Below are positions 1 to 5,581 of a stretch of 9,250 bases of DNA, piece by piece. The position numbers and the translations under genes were made by a program. Source of the stretch: Chloroflexota bacterium (GTDB lineage Bacteria; Chloroflexota; Dehalococcoidia; JACQTR01). The stretch's first letter is position 1. Each line of letters opens with the position of its first letter. The stretch covers positions 1-9,250 of the forward strand of contig JACQTR010000014.1 in assembly GCA_016210705.1 (NCBI GenBank). Reading direction: 5' to 3'. A model generated the notes under the pieces. The model was given only the letters and a program-made list of their open reading frames with translations, was not told the DNA's origin and made no database searches.

Positions 1-83
1 ACAGCCTTCATCACTTCGCCCTTTTTCACGCGCCCGCGCGGGATCGCTTCCTTCACCGAAACAACGATGACATCGCCGATGGT
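1..83 (-). CDS. rplN: Ribosomal protein L14 internal fragment, probably foreign to this contig
   Basis: Read on the minus strand, codons from 83 down to 3 give a 27-residue stretch containing IGDVIVVSVKEAIPRG followed by RVKKGEVMKA. This matches the central part of bacterial ribosomal protein L14, a 23S rRNA-binding protein of the large subunit. The wording (SVKEAIPRGRVKKG) is that of Alphaproteobacteria or related Proteobacteria as I know the family. The gene runs off the left edge, and its upstream part is replaced by murT sequence read in the opposite direction. No flanking S10/spc-operon genes are seen. The stretch uses GC-rich codons such as CGC, GCG and GGG, unlike the rest of the window. 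Identification as L14 is secure. That it is a misassembly, not a real locus, is inference. Confidence 0.85.
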
Positions 84-386
84 CGAGACGTATCTTGGAT
101 CTGGGATGTAGATTTCGAAGGGTTGATGGGGCAGGTGCGGTTTGTCATCGCCTCGGGCCGACGGGCTGAGGATATGGCTTTACGCCTAAAATATGCGGGG
201 CTTTCTCCCTTGGAAAATTTGATGGTGGAAAGAGATTTAGCGGTAGCCCTCTACAAAGGATTAGAGGGAACGCCCCACGGAGAAACCTTATATGTAATTC
301 CCACCTACACCGCATTATTGGAGGTTAGAGAGTTATTGACCAAAAAGGGCTATCTTAGCCCCTTTTGGAGGGATAGCGATGAATAA
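63..386 (+). CDS. murT: Lipid II isoglutaminyl synthase, MurT subunit, C-terminal part
   Basis: This is the C-terminal end (107 codons visible) of a Mur-ligase-like protein of the MurT family; full family members are roughly 430-460 residues. The visible part carries the DUF1727 region: NDDIADGRDVSWIWDVDFE at the start, then VIASGRRAEDMALRLKYAG and near the end YVIPTYTALLEVRELL. In Staphylococcus aureus, MurT binds ATP and lipid II, and its partner GatD supplies ammonia to amidate D-Glu. A DUF1727 aspartate completes the GatD triad there; an Asp in WDVDFE is a candidate (inference). The ATP-binding and zinc-ribbon parts are missing because the sequence upstream of about 63 switches to antisense rplN. 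The TAA stop overlaps the gatD start by 8 nt, as expected for a coupled pair. The earliest visible in-frame start (TTG at 123) is internal, not the true start. Confidence 0.85.
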   Translation, partial: NDDIADGRDVSWIWDVDFEGLMGQVRFVIASGRRAEDMALRLKYAGLSPLENLMVERDLAVALYKGLEGTPHGETLYVIPTYTALLEVRELLTKKGYLSPFWRDSDE

Positions 387-1137
387 GTCTTTGACGCTAG
401 CCTATCTTTATCCCAGCCTTATGAACGTCTATGGAGACCGAGGCAATATCTTGTGTCTCGTTCAACGCTGTCGCTGGCGCGACATCGACCTCAAGGTATG
501 CGATGTCAGTATGGGGGAAGAACTAGATCAAACTTACGATCTCCTCTTTATGGGCGGAGGTCAAGATAAAGAGCAGCGCCGGGTAGCTCCTGACCTGCTA
601 GAGGTAAAGGGTGAACCAATTAGGCAAGCTGTGGAAAGAGGTATGGTAGCTTTGACCGTGTGCGGAGGCTATCAGCTTTTTGGTCGATACTATCGACCAG
701 CCGAGGGCTCAGAGCTTGAGGGCATCGGCGTTTTCGATGCCTGGACGATCCACAAAGGGCCTAACGAGCCCCGCTGCATCGGCAACGTGGTGGCCTTATG
801 GGGCCAACAAACGCTGGTGGGTTTTGAGAACCATGGTGGCCGCACTTACTTGGGCCTTAACACTCAGCCTTTGGCCCGAGTGGTCACCGGCTATGGCAAT
901 AACGCCGAGGACAAAACCGAAGGTGCTGCTTACAAAAATGCCTTCGGCACCTACCTCCACGGCTCTTTCCTGCCCAAAAACCCATCTTTCGCCGATCATT
1001 TAATCCATCTGGCGCTAGAACGTAAATATGGCTTATCAACCTTTGCCCCCATAGATGACGCTTTGGAGCTGCGGGCACACCAAGCCGCTCTGAGTTTAAC
1101 GCAGAAAAGAGGCTGGTGGAAAAAGGCTAGGGCATGA
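379..1137 (+). CDS. gatD: Lipid II isoglutaminyl synthase glutaminase subunit GatD
   Basis: A 252-residue class I glutamine amidotransferase of the CobB/CobQ-like GatD family, which hydrolyses glutamine and passes ammonia to MurT in the cytoplasm. The N-terminus LYPSLMNVYGDRGN is the family signature. LLFMGGGQDKEQ (about residues 55-66) is the usual glycine-rich loop. VCGGYQLFG holds the likely nucleophile Cys95, and FGTYLHGSFLPKNP holds the likely catalytic His194. Length is close to the S. aureus enzyme (about 243). The ATG at 379 has a GGAGGG ribosome site 6 nt upstream and overlaps the end of murT by 8 nt, so coupled translation is likely. The next gene starts 3 nt after its TGA. In some Chloroflexota with reduced or absent peptidoglycan the real substrate is unclear. 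The family assignment is strong; the precise substrate is inferred. Confidence 0.92.
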   Translation: MNKSLTLAYLYPSLMNVYGDRGNILCLVQRCRWRDIDLKVCDVSMGEELDQTYDLLFMGGGQDKEQRRVAPDLLEVKGEPIRQAVERGMVALTVCGGYQLFGRYYRPAEGSELEGIGVFDAWTIHKGPNEPRCIGNVVALWGQQTLVGFENHGGRTYLGLNTQPLARVVTGYGNNAEDKTEGAAYKNAFGTYLHGSFLPKNPSFADHLIHLALERKYGLSTFAPIDDALELRAHQAALSLTQKRGWWKKARA

Positions 1138-1140
1138 ATA

Positions 1141-1365
1141 ATGTCCAGTATGGATGCCGTAGGGAAGTTACTCCTGGGGGTAGGGGCCTTTTTGGTATTG
1201 CTCGGCCTATTGATCATTTTCAAGGATCGAATTCCATATGTGGGAAGGCTTCCCGGAGATATCGTCATCAGAGGAAAGGGTTTCACCCTTTACTTCCCTT
1301 TGGCCACGGCCATTATCATCAGCATGATCGTTTCCATAATCTTTAGCCTGTTGTGGCGCAAATGA
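1141..1365 (+). CDS. DUF2905 family small membrane protein
   Basis: A 74-residue protein of the DUF2905 family, whose function is unknown. It has two predicted membrane helices, about residues 8-27 (LLLGVGAFLVLLGLLIIF) and 51-71. They are joined by the family's conserved loop IPYVGRLPGDIVIRGKG, followed by FTLYFPLATAI. In many Chloroflexota and Firmicutes such genes lie between ruv genes and queA, and here too queA follows directly. The ATG at 1141 starts 3 nt after the gatD stop, with an AGGG-like ribosome site about 8 nt upstream. An alternative ATG at 1150 has no ribosome site. Its TGA overlaps the queA ATG (ATGA), implying coupled translation. The family call is confident; no role can be stated. 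Confidence 0.88.
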   Translation: MSSMDAVGKLLLGVGAFLVLLGLLIIFKDRIPYVGRLPGDIVIRGKGFTLYFPLATAIIISMIVSIIFSLLWRK

Positions 1366-2384
1366 AGACTAGCGATTTCGATTACCTTCTGCCTGACCAT
1401 CTTATCGCCCAAATCCCTGTAGAACCTCGAGACCAAAGCCGTCTCCTCGTTATTAACCGAGCCCTGGCTACCACAGAGCACCGCCATTTCTACGACATCG
1501 TGGACTATTTGCAGCCAGGCGACCTCTTGGTGGCCAACGATAGCCGAGTTATCCCTGCCCGCCTACGAGGACATAAGCTCGATAGCGGAGGGCAAGTAGA
1601 AATCCTATTGCTGCGCCAACTCGAACCTGGTGTTTGGGAAACCTTGGTCAGACCGGGAAGTCGGCTGAAAGATGGGGCCAAAATCCAATTGGGAGAGCAC
1701 GGCTGGGCAGAGGTTTTGACCCGTACGCCTCAGTCCACCAGGCTCGTTCGCTTCTCCAACGAAGAAGCCCTGGAAATCATGGGAACCGTTCCCCTTCCTC
1801 ACTACATACACGAGCCTCTGGCCAACCCAGAGCGCTATCAAACCATCTATGCCCAGGCCAGGGGCAGCGTGGCTGCCCCCACCGCCGGACTTCACTTTAC
1901 CCCCAGCCTTATGGAACGCATCCGAAACCTGGGGGCTCAAATCGCTTTCGTCACCTTACACGTGGGCTGGGATTCCTTCCGACCGGTGCGAGAGGAGGAC
2001 GCCCATCGCCACCCCATTCACAAGGAATGGGGCGAATTGAAGATGGAGGTAGTTAAACAAATTCAGCATACCCAAGAGCGGGGAGGCCGAATCATAGTTG
2101 TGGGCACCACTACCATGCGTCTTCTGGAGTCGGTGGCTCTAAAGGGAGATGACAACGGCCTAAGCCTGCGTCCTTACGCCGGCTGGGTTGATCTCCTTAT
2201 CCTGCCTGGTCACCAATTCCGCATGGCCGATGCCATCGTTACCAACTTTCACTTGCCCCGTTCCACCCATTTGATGTTGGTATCCGCCTTTGCTGGCACC
2301 GAGCTTATAAAAGGAGCCTATCAGGAGGCTGTAAAAGAAGGCTATCGCTTTTATAGCTTCGGCGACGCAATGCTAATTTTATAA
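1362..2384 (+). CDS. queA: S-adenosylmethionine:tRNA ribosyltransferase-isomerase QueA
   Basis: A 340-residue cytoplasmic enzyme that transfers and isomerises the ribosyl part of S-adenosylmethionine onto 7-aminomethyl-7-deazaguanine at the tRNA wobble base, making epoxyqueuosine. Full-length family motifs are seen in order: MKTSDFDYLLPDHLIAQ at the N-terminus, LLVANDSRVIPARL (about 55-68), AAPTAGLHFTPSL (171-183), AFVTLHVGWDSFRPV (195-209), VVGTTTMRLLES (about 236-247), TNFHLPRSTHLMLVSAFAG (304-322) and YRFYSFGDAML at the end. The length is typical. I chose the ATG at 1362 over an in-frame GTG at 1353 because it forms an ATGA overlap with the previous stop and gives the canonical MKTSDFDY start. 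One small difference is VGWDSFRPV where VGLGTFRPV is common. Queuosine synthesis partners are not in the window. Confidence 0.96.
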   Translation: MKTSDFDYLLPDHLIAQIPVEPRDQSRLLVINRALATTEHRHFYDIVDYLQPGDLLVANDSRVIPARLRGHKLDSGGQVEILLLRQLEPGVWETLVRPGSRLKDGAKIQLGEHGWAEVLTRTPQSTRLVRFSNEEALEIMGTVPLPHYIHEPLANPERYQTIYAQARGSVAAPTAGLHFTPSLMERIRNLGAQIAFVTLHVGWDSFRPVREEDAHRHPIHKEWGELKMEVVKQIQHTQERGGRIIVVGTTTMRLLESVALKGDDNGLSLRPYAGWVDLLILPGHQFRMADAIVTNFHLPRSTHLMLVSAFAGTELIKGAYQEAVKEGYRFYSFGDAMLIL

Positions 2385-2395
2385 GGAGCGTACCA

Positions 2396-3175
2396 GTGAC
2401 ATTTTACCAATGGTTATTAACCGCGCTGGGTATACCCAGCATCGTAGCCGTAATAGGGTTTATTATTGCTTTGCTTGGGCACCGAAGGCAAGCTGAATGG
2501 AGGCAAGGGGATTTGCTCAGAGGTTCAGGGATCATCAGGAGATGGTCTGAGGGAATGGTGGTGTTTACAGAAGTAGAAGCAAATCGACCGAAAGAGCATT
2601 GGCGGCCAGCGGTTGAAGAGGATGACCATTTCGCTTCAGATTTCAAACTGGCTCCGAAAAAGGTTCAGCGCCAATACAAAAAGTTCAGGAAGGCTTTGGT
2701 AGCATATATTGAGGCTTGCAACGCTCTATATAGCCAGATTGAACAAGAATGTACAGAAAAAACAGGACTTCCTCTTGGTAAATGGGGTGAGGGTAAAAGC
2801 TGGCCACCACAAGTTCTACTGCCAAATTTTGGTATACCCATATATGAGCAAGTTCTGGGTACGAGACGGAGGCCACAATTAGAAAGTGCTTCATATAGGA
2901 TTCGGCCATTTTCAATTGGCAGCGGCGCTCGGGAAAGGAAGGGCTTTCGCCTTGCTATTACTCATTACGATGCTTCCAATGGGCGACCAGATTTGGCAGT
3001 AGCGGACGACAGAATAACATTGGAACAGATCCAGTCTATTCACAGGCAGATGATGGAAATGGATTACTGTGAAAAATTCGTTGTGGAAGTTGACCAAGTT
3101 CGCGACCTCAAAAGGAAAGCAGAGGAACTAGCTCAAAAGGTTCGTGAGGATTTGCGAAAACTTGAGCTCAGTTAA
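2396..3175 (+). CDS. Unrecognised protein with one N-terminal membrane helix and C-terminal coiled coil
   Basis: I do not recognise this 259-residue protein. It begins with one strongly hydrophobic segment (about residues 5-27, including GIPSIVAVIGFIIALLG). The basic HRRQAEWR follows, which predicts a short outside N-terminus and a cytoplasmic body. The middle is mixed, with basic stretches such as KLAPKKVQRQYKKFRKA (about 84-100). The last ~45 residues (IQSIHRQMMEMDYC to the end) are charged and helical with heptad-like spacing, suggesting a coiled coil. Starting at GTG 2396 is supported by AAGGAG 7 nt upstream, part of which overlaps the queA stop (TAAGGAG). It therefore appears co-transcribed with queA. 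Base composition looks more AT-rich than queA and gatD by eye, and it uses more AGG/AGA/ATA codons, so it may be an accessory insertion. It converges on the exported-protein gene 10 nt downstream. No function is assigned. Confidence 0.75.
   Translation: MTFYQWLLTALGIPSIVAVIGFIIALLGHRRQAEWRQGDLLRGSGIIRRWSEGMVVFTEVEANRPKEHWRPAVEEDDHFASDFKLAPKKVQRQYKKFRKALVAYIEACNALYSQIEQECTEKTGLPLGKWGEGKSWPPQVLLPNFGIPIYEQVLGTRRRPQLESASYRIRPFSIGSGARERKGFRLAITHYDASNGRPDLAVADDRITLEQIQSIHRQMMEMDYCEKFVVEVDQVRDLKRKAEELAQKVREDLRKLELS
2425..2440. repeat. Perfect 16-bp palindrome inside the unrecognised gene
   Basis: GCTGGGTATACCCAGC reads the same on both strands. In mRNA it would fold as a 6-bp GC-rich stem with a TATA loop about 27 nt after the GTG start at 2396, close enough to affect initiation. 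It could equally be a protein-binding site or chance, since it encodes the LGIPS part of the membrane helix. A partial copy (GGTATACCC) recurs near 2830. Confidence 0.6.
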
Positions 3176-3185
3176 GCGATTAGAG

Positions 3186-3698
3186 TTATTGAGCAATAAA
3201 GGCTTTGGTCACATCGTTCACCTTTACCGTATAGGTTTTGCCTGGGGTGTAATTGGAGCCCAGGGAAATATTATAGGACGCTATTTCATACTGCTGCGTA
3301 CAAATCACGTTGGCATCCGCTGGCCTGAGCACTGATACTATTACCCAGATGGTGTCGCCCTTGCGCTCCACCGTGTAACCACCAGGTTGGATGCAGCCGT
3401 TTCGCAAGCCGAACTCAACCCGAAGCGAGTACTGTGGCGGAAACGATTCCGCCACTACAATCGCGATGTTCTCGATGGGAGCTGGTTCTTTCACCATATC
3501 AGGACTAGGAGTTGGAACAGCCGTAGGCGTTGGCGTAGGTTGAGGGCTTGAGGAAGCACCATCCTCGCCACTGCGGGAGCAAGCGTTAGCCACCGCACCC
3601 ATCATAAGAAAAGCGACTACCAAAGCCGTGGCCATTCCCGCTGGCAATTTCATTGGCTTCTCTACCCGTTCGCTTGGTTTTTGCCTTCTGTAATTCAT
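3186..3698 (-). CDS. Exported protein, possible lipoprotein, with Pro/Thr linker and small conserved domain
   Basis: A 170-residue exported protein of unknown function. It has a basic N-region (MNYRRQKPSERVEKPMK), a hydrophobic stretch at about 20-37 (ATALVVAFLMMGAVANA), and Cys40. VANAC is a poor lipobox, so lipidation or ordinary signal-peptidase cleavage are both possible. Residues about 48-66 form a Pro/Thr/Ser-rich linker (SPQPTPTPTAVPTPSP). The C-terminal domain (about 74-170) has IENIAIVVAESFPPQYSLRV, an NGC (Cys102), ADANVICTQQY (Cys133), and ends with SLGSNYTPGKTYTVKVND. I have seen this pattern in Chloroflexota hypothetical proteins; the two Cys probably form a disulfide outside the membrane. 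The ATG at 3698 has GGGAG 8 nt upstream and is preferred over a GTG at 3713; an ATG at 3653 is possible. It lies convergent with the gene on its low-coordinate side and divergent from the EamA genes. Confidence 0.82.
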   Translation of the reverse strand: MNYRRQKPSERVEKPMKLPAGMATALVVAFLMMGAVANACSRSGEDGASSSPQPTPTPTAVPTPSPDMVKEPAPIENIAIVVAESFPPQYSLRVEFGLRNGCIQPGGYTVERKGDTIWVIVSVLRPADANVICTQQYEIASYNISLGSNYTPGKTYTVKVNDVTKAFIAQ

Positions 3699-3731
3699 GA
3701 CGTAAACTCCCACCGTTTTGTTCCTCTTCAG

Positions 3732-3757
3732 TAACCACAGGTCCCATGCTGTGGTTA
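3732..3757. repeat. 9-bp inverted repeat (hairpin) upstream of the exported-protein gene
   Basis: TAACCACAG (3732-3740) and CTGTGGTTA (3749-3757) are perfect reverse complements around an 8-nt loop. The element begins 34 nt upstream of the ATG at 3698, in the divergent intergenic region. No T-run follows on either strand, so it is not an intrinsic terminator. It may be a 5'-leader hairpin or a dimeric repressor site. Confidence 0.6.
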
Positions 3758-3837
3758 GCAGCTGGCATCATCGCTGGCCCCGCCCATAACCATCGGAGTA
3801 AGAGGACACAGTAACGCCTGCCCTGGCTTTTAAGTGC

Positions 3838-3850
3838 CAACCAATGGTTG
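3838..3850. promoter_or_regulatory. 13-nt palindrome overlapping the EamA promoter -35 box
   Basis: CAACCAATGGTTG is a perfect inverted repeat with a single central base. Its right end (TTG) is also the first half of the TTGACC -35 box of the EamA promoter. A palindrome placed over a -35 box is a classic operator arrangement, so a repressor site is plausible. This is inference from position alone. Confidence 0.45.
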
Positions 3851-3876
3851 ACCCCATCAGTGCCTTAGATTAATAT
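3848..3876 (+). promoter_or_regulatory. Sigma-70-like promoter for the EamA gene pair
   Basis: TTGACC (3848-3853) is separated by exactly 17 bp from TAATAT (3871-3876). These match the -35 consensus at 5 of 6 and the -10 consensus at 4 of 6 positions. The predicted transcription start is near 3883, only a few bases before the ATG at 3886, so the message would be leaderless or nearly so. The GGGGGA before the ATG lies within 2 nt of it, too close for a good ribosome site, which fits that reading. Confidence 0.5.
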
Positions 3877-3885
3877 TGGGGGACG

Positions 3886-4308
3886 ATGTTAGGTATTCCT
3901 TTTGCCCTGATGGCTTCCGTAGGCTGGGGTATATCGGCCATTCTGGTCAGGCTCGGCCTCAGGAATATGTCTGTTGTACGGGGTACCCTGATATCATTGG
4001 TGACCAGCCTTATGTTCACAGCCGCAGTCACCCTGATTATTGATGCCGCCGCCTTTTCTAGACTCTCGCCAGCCATAGTGGCCTGGTTTGCTCTGGCTGG
4101 AATAATAAACTTCGCTTTGGGAAGGCAATTCAACTACCAGGCGATAAACCGTATCGGTGCCGCCAGGGCCTCCCCTGTTTTTTCTACCTCGCCCCTGTTT
4201 GCCATCGCACTGGCTATCATCCTGTTGGGTGAAACTATAAACGTTATGGTTGCTTTGGGGGCTTTATCGGTTCTTGTTGGCTTATGGTTGGTCACTACCA
4301 GTAGGTAG
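3886..4308 (+). CDS. EamA-domain (DMT superfamily) transporter, N-terminal half
   Basis: A 140-residue inner-membrane protein with one EamA domain. It begins MLGIPFALMASVGWGISAILVRLGL, the usual first helix, and has about five predicted membrane helices (roughly 3-22, 33-52, 63-80, 90-110, 115-136). The segment GAARASPVFSTSPLFAIALAI and the LLGET that follows are the conserved end of an EamA repeat. Most EamA transporters are about 290-300 residues with two such repeats. Here the first repeat ends at TAG 4306-4308. The second repeat continues in the same reading frame two codons later, as a separate ORF from ATG 4315. The substrate is unknown; the superfamily exports or takes up small metabolites. 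An in-frame TAA at 3871 rules out a longer N-terminus. It could be half of a two-gene transporter or the front of a nonsense-mutated gene. Confidence 0.85.
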   Translation: MLGIPFALMASVGWGISAILVRLGLRNMSVVRGTLISLVTSLMFTAAVTLIIDAAAFSRLSPAIVAWFALAGIINFALGRQFNYQAINRIGAARASPVFSTSPLFAIALAIILLGETINVMVALGALSVLVGLWLVTTSR

Positions 4309-4314
4309 GGATGG

Positions 4315-4764
4315 ATGGATAAGCATCTCTCTATTGGATATATTTTTGCAATAGCTGCGGCTTTGGCTTACGCTATCAATTCGATAGTGATAAAGAAGGG
4401 TCTGTCGAGCTTCGGTTCGCCCCTGGCAGGAGCTACCATAGCCATGTCCTTCGGGCTGATGGCCCTATCTATATTAAGTGTCAGAGCTTCAGAATTGCGG
4501 GCCCCGAACTCTAAGAGAGGCGCCCTATTCCTGGGGATAGCTGGTATCTCCGCCGCCATAGGCGTGAGTGCCAACTACATCGCCTTAAGTTTGGCTCCGG
4601 TGGTGGTCATTGCACCCATAACTAGTATGACCCCCATGATCACCATCTTAGGCGCCCACCTATTTCTAAGGGGAACAGAAAGGATTACGTCCCGTTTGGT
4701 AGTGGGATCTGCTTTGGTTGTATTGGGAGTGATCATTATAACCCTGGGCAGGCACATGTTATGA
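4315..4764 (+). CDS. EamA-domain (DMT superfamily) transporter, C-terminal half
   Basis: A 149-residue membrane protein with a second EamA repeat. MDKHLSIGYIFAIAAALAYA leads into helix 1, and NSIVIKKGLSSFGSPLAGA is the usual loop after it. About five helices are predicted (roughly 6-25, 35-54, 68-87, 90-112, 124-146). SLAPVVVIAPITSMTPMITIL followed by LFLRGTERIT corresponds to the conserved 'SPL..P....L.....GE' end of the repeat, with GTE for the usual GE. It is in the same frame as the preceding half and separated only by TAG GGA TGG. AGGTAGGG (4303-4310) spans that stop and sits 4 nt before ATG 4315, a usable though close ribosome site. This supports separate, coupled translation of two half transporters that pair in the membrane. 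A nonsense mutation or TAG readthrough cannot be excluded. Confidence 0.85.
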   Translation: MDKHLSIGYIFAIAAALAYAINSIVIKKGLSSFGSPLAGATIAMSFGLMALSILSVRASELRAPNSKRGALFLGIAGISAAIGVSANYIALSLAPVVVIAPITSMTPMITILGAHLFLRGTERITSRLVVGSALVVLGVIIITLGRHML

Positions 4765-4898
4765 AGATTACGCAGGTAGTGGGGCAAGAGGTGCATCCCC
4801 CAGACAAAAGACGCTATCCCCCATATGGGAGCTTCTATGATCATGAGAAGCCAACATACTGGGTATTGGCTGCCTATGACAGGGTTCCTTTTCGAGAG
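4765..4898. other. Convergent intergenic spacer with weak palindromes
   Basis: This 134-bp spacer lies between the convergent EamA and flavin reductase genes, where terminators would be expected. I see a 10-bp palindrome CCCATATGGG (4820-4829) and a 6-bp inverted repeat GCTTCT/AGAAGC (4831-4836 and 4846-4851). Neither is followed by a T-run on either strand, so no intrinsic terminator can be called. No coding signal is convincing. Confidence 0.4.
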
Positions 4899-5513
4899 TT
4901 AGCCATCCTCCAGTCTGGGCCGTTTCATCTCAAAAAGGTCGCCTGTACGACAATAAAGGTCCCTTCCCATCCTCCCCACCGCCTTCAGCGCCGAAAAGTC
5001 CACCGCTCCATCGCGATATATATCATCACTAAGATGAAACTGCACCACCTCTCCGATGACGAAATCCGCGGCGTAAGGCATCTCCCCGTACTCCCGTATC
5101 TCTAGCAATCTGCACTCCATACTGATGAGAGCCTCGCCCACCCGGGGAGGTCTTACCAGAGAGCTAGCCACCGGAGTGAAACCGGCAACGGCAAATTCGT
5201 CTACCTGGGGAAGGTACTCAGCAGCGGTCTGGTTCATCCACTGGGCAAAGCCCTCGCTAACCACGTTGACTACGAATTCTTGGGTAGCCGCTATGTTACG
5301 CGCAGTATCCTTTTTCTCTCCTCGCCGTCTTATCACGCTGAAACAAATGGTCGGCGGCCTGCCACAGATGGCGGTGAAAAAGCTAAAGGGGGCCAGGTTG
5401 AGGACACCATCTTCCGCCATGGTGGAGACGAAAGCAATAGGACGGGGAACGATGATAGATGTTAGAAGCTGATAGCCTTCTAGGGGACTCAACGAAGTCA
5501 TATTTATGCTCAT
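4899..5513 (-). CDS. Flavin reductase-like FMN-binding protein
   Basis: A 204-residue cytoplasmic protein of the flavin reductase-like / flavoredoxin split-barrel family. Members bind FMN and act as NAD(P)H:flavin oxidoreductases or small electron-transfer proteins. The family pattern is complete: LLTSIIVPRPIAFVST (about 16-31), NLAPFSFFTAI (39-49), PPTICFSV (53-60), KKDTARNI (67-74), FVVNVVSE (80-87), the central PRVGEALISMECRL (about 123-136), the FVIGEVVQFHLSDDI block (about 151-165) and GRMGRDLYCRT near the C-terminus (180-190). The ATG at 5513 is chosen because GGAGG lies 5 nt upstream; an in-frame ATG at 5525 would add four residues and contains that ribosome site. It stands alone, divergent from gcvT. 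A TATAAT on the minus strand at 5563-5568 may be its -10 box. The physiological partner is unknown, and nothing ties it to glycine cleavage except shared upstream DNA. Confidence 0.92.
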   Translation of the reverse strand: MSINMTSLSPLEGYQLLTSIIVPRPIAFVSTMAEDGVLNLAPFSFFTAICGRPPTICFSVIRRRGEKKDTARNIAATQEFVVNVVSEGFAQWMNQTAAEYLPQVDEFAVAGFTPVASSLVRPPRVGEALISMECRLLEIREYGEMPYAADFVIGEVVQFHLSDDIYRDGAVDFSALKAVGRMGRDLYCRTGDLFEMKRPRLEDG

Positions 5514-5562
5514 AGATCCCTCCATTTCTTACACCTTTTTGGTCACGTGATGATTTGCCACC

Positions 5563-5570
5563 ATTATAAC
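5563..5570. promoter_or_regulatory. Overlapping divergent -10 boxes in the flavin reductase/gcvT intergenic region
   Basis: ATTATAAC reads TATAAT on the minus strand (5563-5568, perfect -10 for the flavin reductase gene) and TATAAC on the plus strand (5565-5570, 5 of 6) toward gcvT. Neither has a good -35 at 16-18 bp. If the plus box is used, transcription would start near 5577, just before the inverted repeats at 5582-5670, and would put them in the gcv leader. This is inference. Confidence 0.35.
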
Positions 5571-5581
5571 CGAGATAGTGC

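Noticed and set aside
1..62. Plus-strand continuation of murT coding sequence to position 3
   Set aside because: The frame stays open, but the translation (HHFALFHAPARDRFLH) has no resemblance to MurT; the same bases on the minus strand are clearly L14.
680..1286. Alternative-frame ORFs over gatD and DUF2905 (plus 680-1003; minus 796-999, 884-1078, 996-1286)
   Set aside because: Shadows of gatD and the DUF2905 gene, whose family motifs are intact across the same bases.
1605..2056. Overlapping ORFs on both strands within queA (minus 1605-1940, plus frame 1634-2056)
   Set aside because: They lie wholly inside the well-conserved queA frame, have no ribosome sites, and their translations show no recognisable domain or sensible composition.
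4820..4851. Intrinsic terminator between the convergent EamA and flavin reductase genes
   Set aside because: The palindrome CCCATATGGG and the GCTTCT/AGAAGC repeat have no following T-run on either strand.
4761..5472. Plus-strand ORFs 4761-5105 and 5125-5472 opposite the flavin reductase gene
   Set aside because: The minus-strand protein matches its family along its entire length; these plus ORFs have no family features and no good start sites.
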